Shown here piece by piece: positions 51,492-60,500 of a stretch of DNA of 63,039 bases. Below the pieces are notes generated by a model that searched no databases, was not told the origin of the DNA, and saw nothing but the letters and a program-made list of their open reading frames with translations. Location: the NCBI GenBank assembly GCA_003576915.1, contig QEVF01000023.1, positions 1 to 63,039 of the forward strand, read 5' to 3'. A program made the translations under genes and the position numbers. The stretch comes from Planctomycetota bacterium. Its GTDB lineage: Bacteria; Planctomycetota; UBA8742; UBA2392. Numbering within the stretch: position 1 is the stretch's first letter; the number at the start of each line of letters is the position of its first letter.

Positions 51492-52439
51492 ATGCTTAGA
51501 ACGTGGTTCACGCTGGGCGCTGCCATGCTTGCGCTCACGCTTGGGGTGTCGCTCAAAGTGCAGGCTGAAGAGTCAGTGGAACGCGTTGCCAGGGCGATGC
51601 AGGAAGACGAGAAGCTGGTGTCTCCCGGCGACCTGAAGATCGTCGCGGGCAAGGACGAAGGGCACAAGTCGCCCACGGAGGTGCTGACCAAGGCCATCAA
51701 GGCGGCCAAGGACGGCAAGATGGACGTACTCAAGACCTGCTGGGTCAAGGACGCTCACGACCAGCTCGAGTACACCGGCTATTACAAGAACAAGGAAGCC
51801 AAGAACATCGAGATCATCGCCATGCATCTGGCGACCTTCGACGCCGCAAAGCTCGCGGAACTCAAGCAGAACACCGTGGGCAAGTATGCCGTGATCAAGA
51901 CCGTGACGGAAAACCGCACCCACCTGATCCGCACGGTGTGGAACGCCAAGAACTGGTACCTCAAGGACACCTACGGCGACGAATACATCCGCGACTACAC
52001 GGCGGGCCTCAAGGAAATGCGCGAGGCCATCGAGTCCGGAAGCGGCGAGAAGATCAAGGACAAGCTTGACCCCTGGGAAACCGACGCGCTGGAGCTGCTG
52101 GTGGGCGTGCAGGAAGGCGTGGACCCCTATGACCTGCTGGCCAAGCGTCTGAAGTCCATCAGCACGGGCGAGGGCGCGCCTCAGGTGTTCCTCAGCATCT
52201 GGAGCTATGAACTGGCCTACTGGTTCAACAATCCCAAGGCCGGCGAGAAGGAAGCCAAGGACAAGTTTCTGGTTCTGAAGTTCACCACGGAGTACGACTG
52301 GAAGAAGGGTGAAACCTTCAACGTCTGCAAGGTGGCCCTCCAGAACACCGCCCAGTTCCACAAGCGCCCCGGCGGCAAGTTCAAGGAGTGGGTGCAGGAC
52401 TACGACTACTACTATCCCGACGAGGAAGGCGGCAAGTAA
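51492..52439 (+). CDS. Exported protein of unknown function
   Basis: The 315-residue protein has a signal peptide (MLRTWFTLGAAMLALTLGVS, cleavage after VQA) and a soluble, charge-rich domain with Tyr/Trp-rich pieces (TCWVKDAHDQLEYTGYYKN, VWNAKNWYLKDTYGDEYI, IWSYELAYWFNNPKAGEKEA, VQDYDYYYPDEEGGK). I recognise no family. ATG 51492 is preferred because GGAGAAA is well placed 3-9 bases upstream; ATG 51480 overlaps that site. Twin palindromes follow the stop. Confidence 0.75.
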   Translation: MLRTWFTLGAAMLALTLGVSLKVQAEESVERVARAMQEDEKLVSPGDLKIVAGKDEGHKSPTEVLTKAIKAAKDGKMDVLKTCWVKDAHDQLEYTGYYKNKEAKNIEIIAMHLATFDAAKLAELKQNTVGKYAVIKTVTENRTHLIRTVWNAKNWYLKDTYGDEYIRDYTAGLKEMREAIESGSGEKIKDKLDPWETDALELLVGVQEGVDPYDLLAKRLKSISTGEGAPQVFLSIWSYELAYWFNNPKAGEKEAKDKFLVLKFTTEYDWKKGETFNVCKVALQNTAQFHKRPGGKFKEWVQDYDYYYPDEEGGK

Positions 52440-52460
52440 TCACGCCCCCGTGAGCATCGC

Positions 52461-52518
52461 AGGCCGCCGGAAGGCGGCCTGCGCGTTTCACCAAGGCCGC
52501 CGGAAGGCGGCCTGCGCG
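52461..52518. terminator. Tandem perfect palindromes between convergent genes
   Basis: AGGCCGCCGGAAGGCGGCCT occurs twice (52461-52480 and 52494-52513), each a perfect hairpin, and both copies are followed by GCGCG; the repeat period is 33 bases. A third fragment, AAGGCCGCC, begins at 52526. The pair separates the rightward exported-protein gene and the leftward TPR gene and probably ends transcription both ways. Confidence 0.6.
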
Positions 52519-52519
52519 C

Positions 52520-53809
52520 CTAACCAAGGCCGCCTTCGCGAGGCTCTTCCACCCCAAGCGCCTGGGTGCGTTCCACCACGCCGGTGTCGGCATCCTTCAG
52601 CTCCTCCAGCACCCTGGCATCCTGGTCAAACTCGACATCCGCACCCGCAGGCTCAAGCTGGCGGGCCAACTCCCTTGCCTCCGCCATATCCTTGGCCACC
52701 ACCCAGTAATGCCGCGAATACCGCGGGGGCAGGGCCTCGTCAGCCGCCCCTTCCTGCCTCACGTGCAGCGTCAGCTCCGCGCGCACCGCTTTGGGCAGGC
52801 GCCGCATGGAGGCATAGCGCAACTCCGCCACACTGTGCGGGCAGGAATCAGGCGACTGGCCCAGGAAGGCCATCAGCCCCTGCCGCGCTTCGCGCAGGCG
52901 ACCCAGTTCGCGCCGGCAGGCGGCCTCGTTGCAGGCCACCAGGTCCGCAAAGCCGGCCCGGCGCTCGCTCTGGCTCTGCGCGAGGACCGCCCAGGCGCGC
53001 CTTGCCACCTGCAGCGCCGCGTCGAAGGCGCCGAGCTTGCGCAGGCAGAACAGTTGCTCGACGTGCAGCTCAAAGGCCTGGGGTGAGTGCCTGAGTCCCG
53101 CCTTGCACTGCTTGATGGCCTCGACGAACAAGCCGCGCCGCGCCAGGGCGACGGCCCAGTTGTACCAGGCGTCGGAGTAGGCGGGATCGAGCTCGATGGC
53201 CTGCCGGTAGCCGGCCACCGCAAGGTCGTGCTTGCCCGCCATGGAATAGGCATTTCCCAAGGCGACCTGAATGCGGGCCTCCCTGGGTTCGAGGCTGGCC
53301 GCGATGCGCAGCCACTTCATGGCGCCCTTGGGCTTTTGCAGGCGCAGGTAGCAGTCCCCCGCGCCATAGGCGGCATCGGCGCGGCGCTGGTCGAGCTTGA
53401 AGCAGTCGCGGAAGCGCTTGAGGGCGCGCATGGTGGCGCCGTGGCGCAGCAGCACAGAGCCGTAATTGAACAGGACGTGGGCGTGATTTTCTTTGGGGGC
53501 GATGGAGAGGACGCGGCGGTATTTCTCGATGGCCCCCCGGGCGTCGCCCATGCTGGCCAGCACGTTGCCCCAGGCGTCAAGGGCCGGGAAGTAGCGGGGC
53601 TTGAGTTTGAGGCAGGCCTGAAAGTGGTTGGCGGCCTCGAGGGGTTCGCCGCGCGAAACGAGCACCCGGCCCCAGAGGTAATGAGCCTCGATCTGGAGTT
53701 CGCTCTCCAGTTCGTCCATGGGCAGCGTTTCAAGCAGCATCTGGGCCCGCGGGAAGTCGTTCTCGCGATAAAGCTCCAGTGCCTGCCTGAGCATCTGCCT
53801 GGCGTTCAT
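52520..53809 (-). CDS. TPR-repeat protein
   Basis: The 429-residue protein is built from tetratricopeptide repeats: ALELYRENDFPRAQMLLETL, ANHFQACLKLKPRYFPALD, AIEKYRRVLSIAPKENHAHV, ALGNAYSMAGKHDLAVAGY and DPAYSDAWYNWAVALARRGL. The last 150 residues are less regular and acidic at the end. It has no signal peptide, so a cytoplasmic scaffold is likely. ATG 53809 (MNARQMLRQALEL) is chosen over an upstream start in a non-conserved leader. It is divergent from the GGDEF gene. Confidence 0.85.
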   Translation of the reverse strand: MNARQMLRQALELYRENDFPRAQMLLETLPMDELESELQIEAHYLWGRVLVSRGEPLEAANHFQACLKLKPRYFPALDAWGNVLASMGDARGAIEKYRRVLSIAPKENHAHVLFNYGSVLLRHGATMRALKRFRDCFKLDQRRADAAYGAGDCYLRLQKPKGAMKWLRIAASLEPREARIQVALGNAYSMAGKHDLAVAGYRQAIELDPAYSDAWYNWAVALARRGLFVEAIKQCKAGLRHSPQAFELHVEQLFCLRKLGAFDAALQVARRAWAVLAQSQSERRAGFADLVACNEAACRRELGRLREARQGLMAFLGQSPDSCPHSVAELRYASMRRLPKAVRAELTLHVRQEGAADEALPPRYSRHYWVVAKDMAEARELARQLEPAGADVEFDQDARVLEELKDADTGVVERTQALGVEEPREGGLG

Positions 53810-53942
53810 GTCTGGAGCATAGCAAGGCGCCGGCCCCGTTGGAGCAGAACCGGCGTCGGCGCAAATGTTCAAGGCGGCAGGGATTTGCGCCGATAGTGCA
53901 AAGACGGCCTGTCACGGGCTGTTCATTGAGTCGGGGGCAATC

Positions 53943-55814
53943 ATGGCGCGTAAGGGTAGCGACTGGCGATCGGCGTACCTGCTGGGGGTGGCCCTGCTTT
54001 TGCCCATCGGCACCATGGTGCTCACGGCCTATTACTTCTTCCGCATGGGCCCGTTGGCTCCGGCCAAGGCGCCATTTGACGCCTGGGCCTATTCGATCAT
54101 CGCCATTTCCGGAGGCCTTTCGGGTCTTATGGCAGCGCTGCTGGCCCTGTTTTCCTTCGTGACCTGGCGCGCCCGCCTGCGCTTTGAAAACGAATGCCGC
54201 CACCTCCAGCGCTACCTCAACGAGGATGTCGCCCGCGAGCGCTTCCGCATGCAGCGCAACCTCGACGTCTTCGCAGCCGCCCAGCAGATTTCCATGGCTA
54301 TCAAGCAGGAGGTGGACTTTGAGCGCATACTCGGCGCGGTGCTCGAGCAGATTGAGCACTTCGCAAGGGCGGACCAGGCCTCCGTCTTCGTAGCCGACCG
54401 CCACGGAGTCCTGGAGCCCCGCGCCCTGCGCCGCCACGGCATCACGCGCTTTCCCCCCGACCTCGGCAACGGCGAAGTGGAAAGCAGCCTGGTGGACGAA
54501 GCGCTGGCGCACGGTCAGGGCCGCCGCCACTTCAACGAGCTGACAGGCGATTACGTGTATGCGGCCTGCTTTGCCACGCCCGACGGCCTCAAAGGCGTCG
54601 TGCGCATTTCGCGCAACGTGCAGGGTGAGCCCGACTTCAAGGATGACATGGCCGCCTTCGAGCAGAGCGTCTCGCACCTGGCTCGCATGCTGGGCCTGGG
54701 TCTCAAGCAGAGCGCCATGTGGGACCGCGCCATCAAGGACGAAAAGACCGGTCTTTACAACGCCAACCACTACGCCGACCAGATCAAACGCGCCGCCGCC
54801 ACCGCCCGCCGCACGGGCATGGCGCTTTCGCTGGTCATGCTGGACATCGACAAGTTCAAGCATGTCAACGACACCTATGGCCACCTGGCCGGCGACCTCG
54901 TGCTGGCGCAGGTCAGCGAGATCCTGCGCCGTGAGGCGCGCGAGAGCGACACCCCCTTCCGCTACGGCGGCGAAGAACTCTGCATTATCTGCCAGGGCAG
55001 CACCGAACACGACGCGGCATTGGCCGCAGAGCGCCTGCGCAGCCTGATTGCCCACACAGAGTTCCACGATGACAAAGGCCGCCTGCTTCCGGTAAGCGCG
55101 AGCTTCGGAGTCGCCGAGTACGACAGTGCGCGCATGCCCTCGGAGAAGGAGCTCAAGGAGGCCTGTGACCGCGCCCTTTACTTCGCCAAGGAACACGGGC
55201 GTAACTGCGTGGCCGTGAGCGAGGGAGAGGGCCAGTTCTACGCCGTGGAGCGCAGCGGTGACCTGGAGAGTGAAGTCAAGCGCCGCATGGGTCTGGCCGG
55301 CGACAACTCGCCGCTGAAGCCCGCAGGTGAATCGGCCCTGGAGCCGGCAGTCAATGTCAGCCCCAGCGAAAGCGCCTCGGTGCGCACCAAGCTGGGCGAG
55401 AGCATCGACGCATTGGCCACGGGCCTGGCGGAGGTCGTGGGCAGCGACGCCGACCGCGCCCGGATTGTGGACAGCGTGGTGCGCGAGGCCGCCGCGTTCC
55501 TGACCCGGAACCTGAGCACCCGCCTCAAGGGCGCCCCCGAAGAAACGCCGCCCAGAAAGCGCGCGCGCAAGCCCAAGACCGCCCTCGTGGAAGAGCGCAT
55601 CCCCTCAGACTCGCCCATGTCGAGCTCCGGCGCGCCCGTGGCCGTCAAGCCCAAGCGCAAGCGCCGCAGCAAGGCCGAAATCGAGGCCGCCAGGAAGGCC
55701 GACGCCGAAACCAGGCTCAAGCACGAGAGCGATCGCCTCGACTACCTTACCCCCGAAGAAGGCGAGCAACTGGCCGAAGGCAGGGCGCCCAGCAAGCGCC
55801 TGCGCGCCACCTGA
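53943..55814 (+). CDS. Membrane-anchored GAF-GGDEF diguanylate cyclase
   Basis: The 623-residue protein has two N-terminal membrane helices (SAYLLGVALLLPIGTMVLTA and the next near residue 50), a GAF-type sensor domain (DFERILGAVLEQIEHFARAD, SVFVADRHGVLEPRAL) and a GGDEF domain with active site FRYGGEELCII and the inhibitory RxxD (RESD) five residues before it. It should make cyclic di-GMP and be feedback-inhibited. A further region of about 200 residues is charged, ending in a Lys/Arg-rich stretch (KPKRKRRSKAEIEAARKADA) that may bind nucleic acid or acidic partners. ATG 53943. Confidence 0.93.
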   Translation: MARKGSDWRSAYLLGVALLLPIGTMVLTAYYFFRMGPLAPAKAPFDAWAYSIIAISGGLSGLMAALLALFSFVTWRARLRFENECRHLQRYLNEDVARERFRMQRNLDVFAAAQQISMAIKQEVDFERILGAVLEQIEHFARADQASVFVADRHGVLEPRALRRHGITRFPPDLGNGEVESSLVDEALAHGQGRRHFNELTGDYVYAACFATPDGLKGVVRISRNVQGEPDFKDDMAAFEQSVSHLARMLGLGLKQSAMWDRAIKDEKTGLYNANHYADQIKRAAATARRTGMALSLVMLDIDKFKHVNDTYGHLAGDLVLAQVSEILRREARESDTPFRYGGEELCIICQGSTEHDAALAAERLRSLIAHTEFHDDKGRLLPVSASFGVAEYDSARMPSEKELKEACDRALYFAKEHGRNCVAVSEGEGQFYAVERSGDLESEVKRRMGLAGDNSPLKPAGESALEPAVNVSPSESASVRTKLGESIDALATGLAEVVGSDADRARIVDSVVREAAAFLTRNLSTRLKGAPEETPPRKRARKPKTALVEERIPSDSPMSSSGAPVAVKPKRKRRSKAEIEAARKADAETRLKHESDRLDYLTPEEGEQLAEGRAPSKRLRAT

Positions 55815-55935
55815 CGATCCACGGACGCTCACTCAGGCTTCCACCGGGGCAACTGACGGCCGGGCAATAATTTCCGACGCGTCATGGCGCTGGCTCGTTA
55901 CATTCCCACGCCTTGGTCTACTCCACGAGGGCTCA

Positions 55936-56832
55936 ATGACCCGAGTTGTCCTGCTTCTGTCCCTGCTGGGCCTTGCCGCGCCGCTTTGCGCACAAAGCGG
56001 CTATATGAGCGAAGAGTATCTGCGTGAGCGTGAGCGGCAGAAGTTCGCCAAGCCCCACGGCATCTCCGCCGAGGTGGACGTCTTTGGCCTGTTTCCCTTC
56101 TTTGACCAGTGGCAGAGCGTGAAGGCCGACGGGGTGAAGGCCGACCGGGTGAATTTCGCGCGCGACCTCAACGGCGTTCCCTTTGGCGCCTTCCTTGACA
56201 CCCATGTGCGGGTGCGCTTTTCGTGGTACGACAGCCTGGAACTCGGCTACTCGTTTTCCCTGCTCAGAGAGTTTGACGAGTTCGAAGATAGCACGCGCTG
56301 GAACGGCTTCATCTATCCTCAAGGCATCGATGCGGATTACGGAAGCGACTTCCATGACTTCCATGCGCTCTACCGACGCGACCTGTTCTATCTGGGCAGC
56401 AGCAGCAACTTCAGCCTGTTCCTGCAGGCGGGACTGGAGTGGGCGATCATAGACGCGCAGGTCGGCAGCGATGACTTCACTCCCCGTGACAACCGCGAAC
56501 GCGAACGCTTCCGTGAACTCCTGCCCTGGGCAGTCGGGGGGGCCGGTTTCGTCTGGGACATTTCCGCGCACTTCCGGATCTCGGCCAGCGCCTTTGCGGG
56601 CTATCAGGACGGATTTCCCACCTTTCAAAAGCGCGAAGGCCGTCGCGTCAAACAGTCGGTCTTTTCCCTGACCGGCCGCCTGCTCTTTGAGTGGCGCCCG
56701 GTTTCTTTCTTCTCCGTGCTGGTGGGCGCCAAGTACCGCTACCTCAACGTCGAACTGGAAAGCAAGGTGCGGCACAGCGAGTTCAGCTGGATGGCGATGG
56801 GACCTGAGATCGGCATCGGCTTCCGGTTCTGA
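55936..56832 (+). CDS. Outer-membrane beta-barrel-like protein
   Basis: The 298-residue protein has a signal peptide (MTRVVLLLSLLGLAAPLCAQ) and alternating hydrophobic and aromatic strands (VRVRFSWYDSLELGYSFSLL, SNFSLFLQAGLEWAIID, FSVLVGAKYRYLNVELES), ending with a C-terminal Phe (IGIGFRF), a typical outer-membrane insertion signal. No specific porin or enzyme family was recognised. It stands 121 bases after the GGDEF gene. Confidence 0.8.
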   Translation: MTRVVLLLSLLGLAAPLCAQSGYMSEEYLRERERQKFAKPHGISAEVDVFGLFPFFDQWQSVKADGVKADRVNFARDLNGVPFGAFLDTHVRVRFSWYDSLELGYSFSLLREFDEFEDSTRWNGFIYPQGIDADYGSDFHDFHALYRRDLFYLGSSSNFSLFLQAGLEWAIIDAQVGSDDFTPRDNRERERFRELLPWAVGGAGFVWDISAHFRISASAFAGYQDGFPTFQKREGRRVKQSVFSLTGRLLFEWRPVSFFSVLVGAKYRYLNVELESKVRHSEFSWMAMGPEIGIGFRF

Positions 56833-56844
56833 CGGGCTTCAAAC

Positions 56845-56877
56845 GCGAACAGCACGGGCTTTGCCCGTGCTGTTCGC
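56845..56877. terminator. Bidirectional terminator with 15-bp perfect stem
   Basis: GCGAACAGCACGGGC (56845-56859) pairs perfectly with 56863-56877 around a TTT loop, between the convergent outer-membrane protein and lipoprotein genes, 12 bases past one stop and 10 from the other. Confidence 0.75.
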
Positions 56878-56887
56878 TCTCCAGACC

Positions 56888-57433
56888 CTATTTCTTGCCG
56901 CTGTAATACTCGAGCAACGCTTCAATTTCGTCGGCCAGGTGGGTGTGCGCGTACTTCAGCCGCCCGCCGTCGCCGGCCGTCTCGGCGTTCTGAATCTGGG
57001 TGCGCCCCACGCCGGAGCCGCGGAAGAGCACCTTGCCGCTGGAGACGTCAGTGATCGTGAGCTTGGCGTCCAGCGTGGCAGGGCCCCACGTGAAGAACGA
57101 GTAGTGGCCGCGCGCGATGCGGTGAATCCGCAGGTCGATGACGGCACCCGACGAAGCGCCGGCACCGGGCGCCAGTTCGTAGACCTTGCGATTCACTTTG
57201 GTGACCAGCACGCGCTGATAGGCCGCGTTGCTGTCTTCGTACATCTCCTGCCAGTCCTTGTCCGAAATCTCCCAGTTGGCCGGCCGCTGGAAATCCCACT
57301 GCACCGGCTTGGAATGAAAGGCCGTGGCGCTGCGCAGCGCCTGCTCGTCCATCTCTTCCACGGTGAAAAAGCGCGGCGGGCCGCAGCCGGCCAGCATCAA
57401 CAGCATGATGAGTGAAAGCGTCACCTTGCCCAT
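56888..57433 (-). CDS. DUF4410-like lipoprotein
   Basis: The 181-residue protein has a lipoprotein signal (MGKVTLSLIMLLMLAGCGPP, lipobox LAGC). The mature part resembles DUF4410-like lipoproteins, with VIDLRIHRIARGHYSFFTW, AKLTITDVSSGKVLFRG and a C-terminal ADEIEALLEYYSGKK. The function is unknown. It may be a small outer-membrane or periplasmic lipoprotein. The 104-base gap upstream holds the terminator of the coiled-coil gene. Confidence 0.75.
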   Translation of the reverse strand: MGKVTLSLIMLLMLAGCGPPRFFTVEEMDEQALRSATAFHSKPVQWDFQRPANWEISDKDWQEMYEDSNAAYQRVLVTKVNRKVYELAPGAGASSGAVIDLRIHRIARGHYSFFTWGPATLDAKLTITDVSSGKVLFRGSGVGRTQIQNAETAGDGGRLKYAHTHLADEIEALLEYYSGKK

Positions 57434-57487
57434 GATCTCCCCCCTGAATGATGGTCCCGTGAGTAAAGCTTACCGCATGAAAAGGCA

Positions 57488-57512
57488 ACCGGCGCCGATT
57501 TCTGGCGCCGGT
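57488..57512 (-). terminator. Hairpin terminator of the coiled-coil gene
   Basis: ACCGGCGCC (57488-57496) pairs with GGCGCCGGT (57504-57512) around a 7-base loop, 25 bases past the stop of the leftward coiled-coil gene. No U-run is apparent. Confidence 0.5.
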
Positions 57513-57537
57513 CCGGGCCGGATGGGGATGGTTCAAA

Positions 57538-60500
57538 TCAGGAAGATTTCCTGCGCCCCCGCTTGGGCTTGGTCTGGATGCCGCTCTCCTGCTGCTTGAG
57601 CTTCTGCAGCAGCTGGCCCTGCTTTTCGTGGGCCTCGATGACTTTTTCCAGGGTCTTGATCTTCACGTGGGCGGCCTCGTGGGCTTTCTCCAGGCGGTTG
57701 AGTTTCTTGCGCGCCTTGGAGTACTTGTCAAACACCCCCACCTGCAGGTCCTCAAGCACGCGCACCATCTTGACGTCCGCGCCCTCCTCCTTGCGTTCGG
57801 CCATCTCAAGATGGGTCCGGATCATCTCCTCGAACTGCTTCATTTCCTGCTTCCAGAACTGCTCGCTGGCTTTGGCCGCCTCGCGGGCGCGCTCCACTTC
57901 GGCCTGCATGCGCTCGATCTGCGCGCGCCGCTGGCCCGACAGCCTCTTTGCCTCCAGGCTTTCCTGCGCCGCCTGCTGGGTCTTGCCCTCCAGTTCGTCG
58001 AGACGATCCTGCAGGGCGGCCGCCTCCATCTCGGCCTCCTTCGTCAGATCGCGCTGGCGTTGCAGCTCCTCAAGGTCGGCCTTGTGCCGCGTCTCCCACT
58101 TGTCGCGTTCGGCGGCCAGGCGGTCGTCGGCCAGCTTGCGCTCGTTCTCCACGGCCTGCGCCAGGGACTCGACGGCCGCCGCCGGCGCCGAGTTCATCCG
58201 CCTCTCGCGTTCCTCGGCCAGTTCGGCATCGAGTTGGGTAATGCGGCGATCACGCTCCAGCCGCACCTGGATCTCCGCCTCGAGGCGTGCGCGGGTCTCC
58301 GCCAGTTGCACCTCGTGTTCGTGGCGCGCCTTGCGCTCCTGGTCCAGCAGCGTCTCCGCTTCGTCGGCTTCGGATTGCAGCTCCCCCAACTGCTGCTGGA
58401 CGCTTTCCAGCTCCGTGCTGACCCGGCGCAGCTCGGTGCGGCTTTCCTCAAGCTCCCTCGCCACCTGGGCTGCCGTCGCCGCGGCCGGGGCCATTTCGGA
58501 CTGGGCCTGTTCCAGCTCCCTCATTCGACGCTCGGCGGACTGAGCCCGCTGGTCCAGTTTCTCCAGGGCCTCTCGCGCCTCGTCCAGTTCCTTGCGCGCC
58601 TGGCGCTCGTCGTGGCCCGCCTTGGCCAAGGCCTCCTCCAGCCCCTTGATCTCGGCCATGGCCTGTTCCAGGCCCGCACGCAGGTCGTCGCGCTTGCCGG
58701 TGATCTCCTCGACCCTGGCCCTCAAGCGCTCGTTCTCGGCCTCCACCACGCTCAGGGACCTCGAGGCCACTTCCTTCTCGATGGCCGCATTGTCCACACC
58801 TTGGGCCCTGGCCTGAGCCAGCTCCAGCGTCAGACGTTCAAGCTCCCTGCGCGCGGCTTCAAGTTGGGCGGCATGGCGCGCTGCCTCTTCGCGCGCCAGG
58901 GCAAGGTCCTGCCTCAGGCTGTCCTGGATGGCGGCGGACTCCTGCCGCAGATGTTCGGCGTCGCGCGCTCTTTCCCTGGCGCGCTCCAGAGCTTCCTGGG
59001 CCTTGTGCAGCTCCTGGTTGCGACGCTCGAGTTCCCGCGCCGCTTCTTCGCGCGCCCGGGAGAGATCCCTGCCCGCTTCCTCCAGCAGGGCGACCTCGGC
59101 CTTGAGATCTGTGATCTGCTGCTGGGCCACGGTCAACTGAAGGTCGCGGGCCGAGACTCTTCCTTCCAGCTCCTTCTCGCGGGCGTGCCATTGCTCCAGC
59201 CCCTCGCGGGTCACGCTGGCGCGCTGGTCGGACTTCGAACGCTCCGCCTCAAGCTCGCGCTGCGCGGCATCCCGCGCTGCCTGGGCTTCGTCGCGCTCGC
59301 GCTTGATCTGGTCGAGGGTGGACACCTGGGCCGTGATGGCCGCAAATCGTGCCGCCTGCTCGCGGCGTTCGCGGGCCAACTGCTCCCTGGCGATGTTCAG
59401 GTCGGCATAGGCGGCTTCGCGCTCGCCCCGGGCGATTTCGAGGTCGGCGCGGGTGCGGGCCAACTCGGCCTGCACCAATGTCACGCGCTTGGAATCGGCC
59501 GCCTTGCCCGCCAGTTCCGCCTCAAGCTGTTCGCTGCGGTTGCGCCAGTCGTCGGCTTCGCGGCGCAGACGCTCGTTCTCCGTCTCCACGAGCTGCAGCG
59601 AACGCTCGTTGACCACGCTCTCCCCCGCGCTCCTGCGGGCGCCGAGAGCCGCCTCCTCTTCAGTCAGAAGTTTTTTTTTGAGCGTCTCGACTTCCTCTCT
59701 CAGGGCCTTCACGGTCTTTTCGGCTTCGTCGAGCCTGGCCCGCTCCACGAGGTCGCCCAGGTTGAGGCCCTGCAGCTTGGCCTCAAGCTTCTTGCGCAGG
59801 TCAGCCTCGTGGGTGACCTGCCCGGCAAGCACGCGCTTTTCTTCAAGCCACTTGCCCTCGGCCACGCGCAAAGCCTCAAGGTCCGCGGCCACGTTGTCGT
59901 ACTTGCGCGCAATGACGCTCAGCTCACGCACCTGATCGTTGAGCCTCTTGATCTTCTCGTCAGCCTTGGACATCTCGCCCTTGGCATGCTCGCCCCCCAC
60001 GGCCGCCTGAGCCTTGGCCTCTGCCAGCTGCTTCTCAAGCTGGGTGATGCGCTCGTCGCGCCTGGTCACCTCCTGGTGCAGCTCGGCCTGCTTTTCCGCC
60101 GCCTGTCTGGCCAGCGCGGCTTCCTTTTCGGCCTTCTTCACGTGCTCGTTGAGGCGCGCCAGTTCCGCCTCGTTCTTCTTGCGTTCCTCGGCCAGGCGGT
60201 CCTCCAGGGCTTTGCCGCCGGGCAGCACTTCACCTTTCTCGATGGCCTTGAGCTTGGCCTCCACCTCGCGCCGCAGGTTCGTTTCGTGGCTGAGCTGGGC
60301 GGCCATGTTGCGGCGCTCCTCCAGCCACTTGCCCTCGGCCACGCGCAGTTTCTCGAGTTCGGCGTCGATCTGTTCGTACTTGCGCTCCTTGACCGCGAAG
60401 TCCCGCACCTGATCGTTGAGCTTGCGGTTCTTTTCCTGAAGCTCGCGCAGATTGCCGCTGGAGCTCTCGTTGTTCTGCACCAGCTTGTCGCGCAGAGCCG

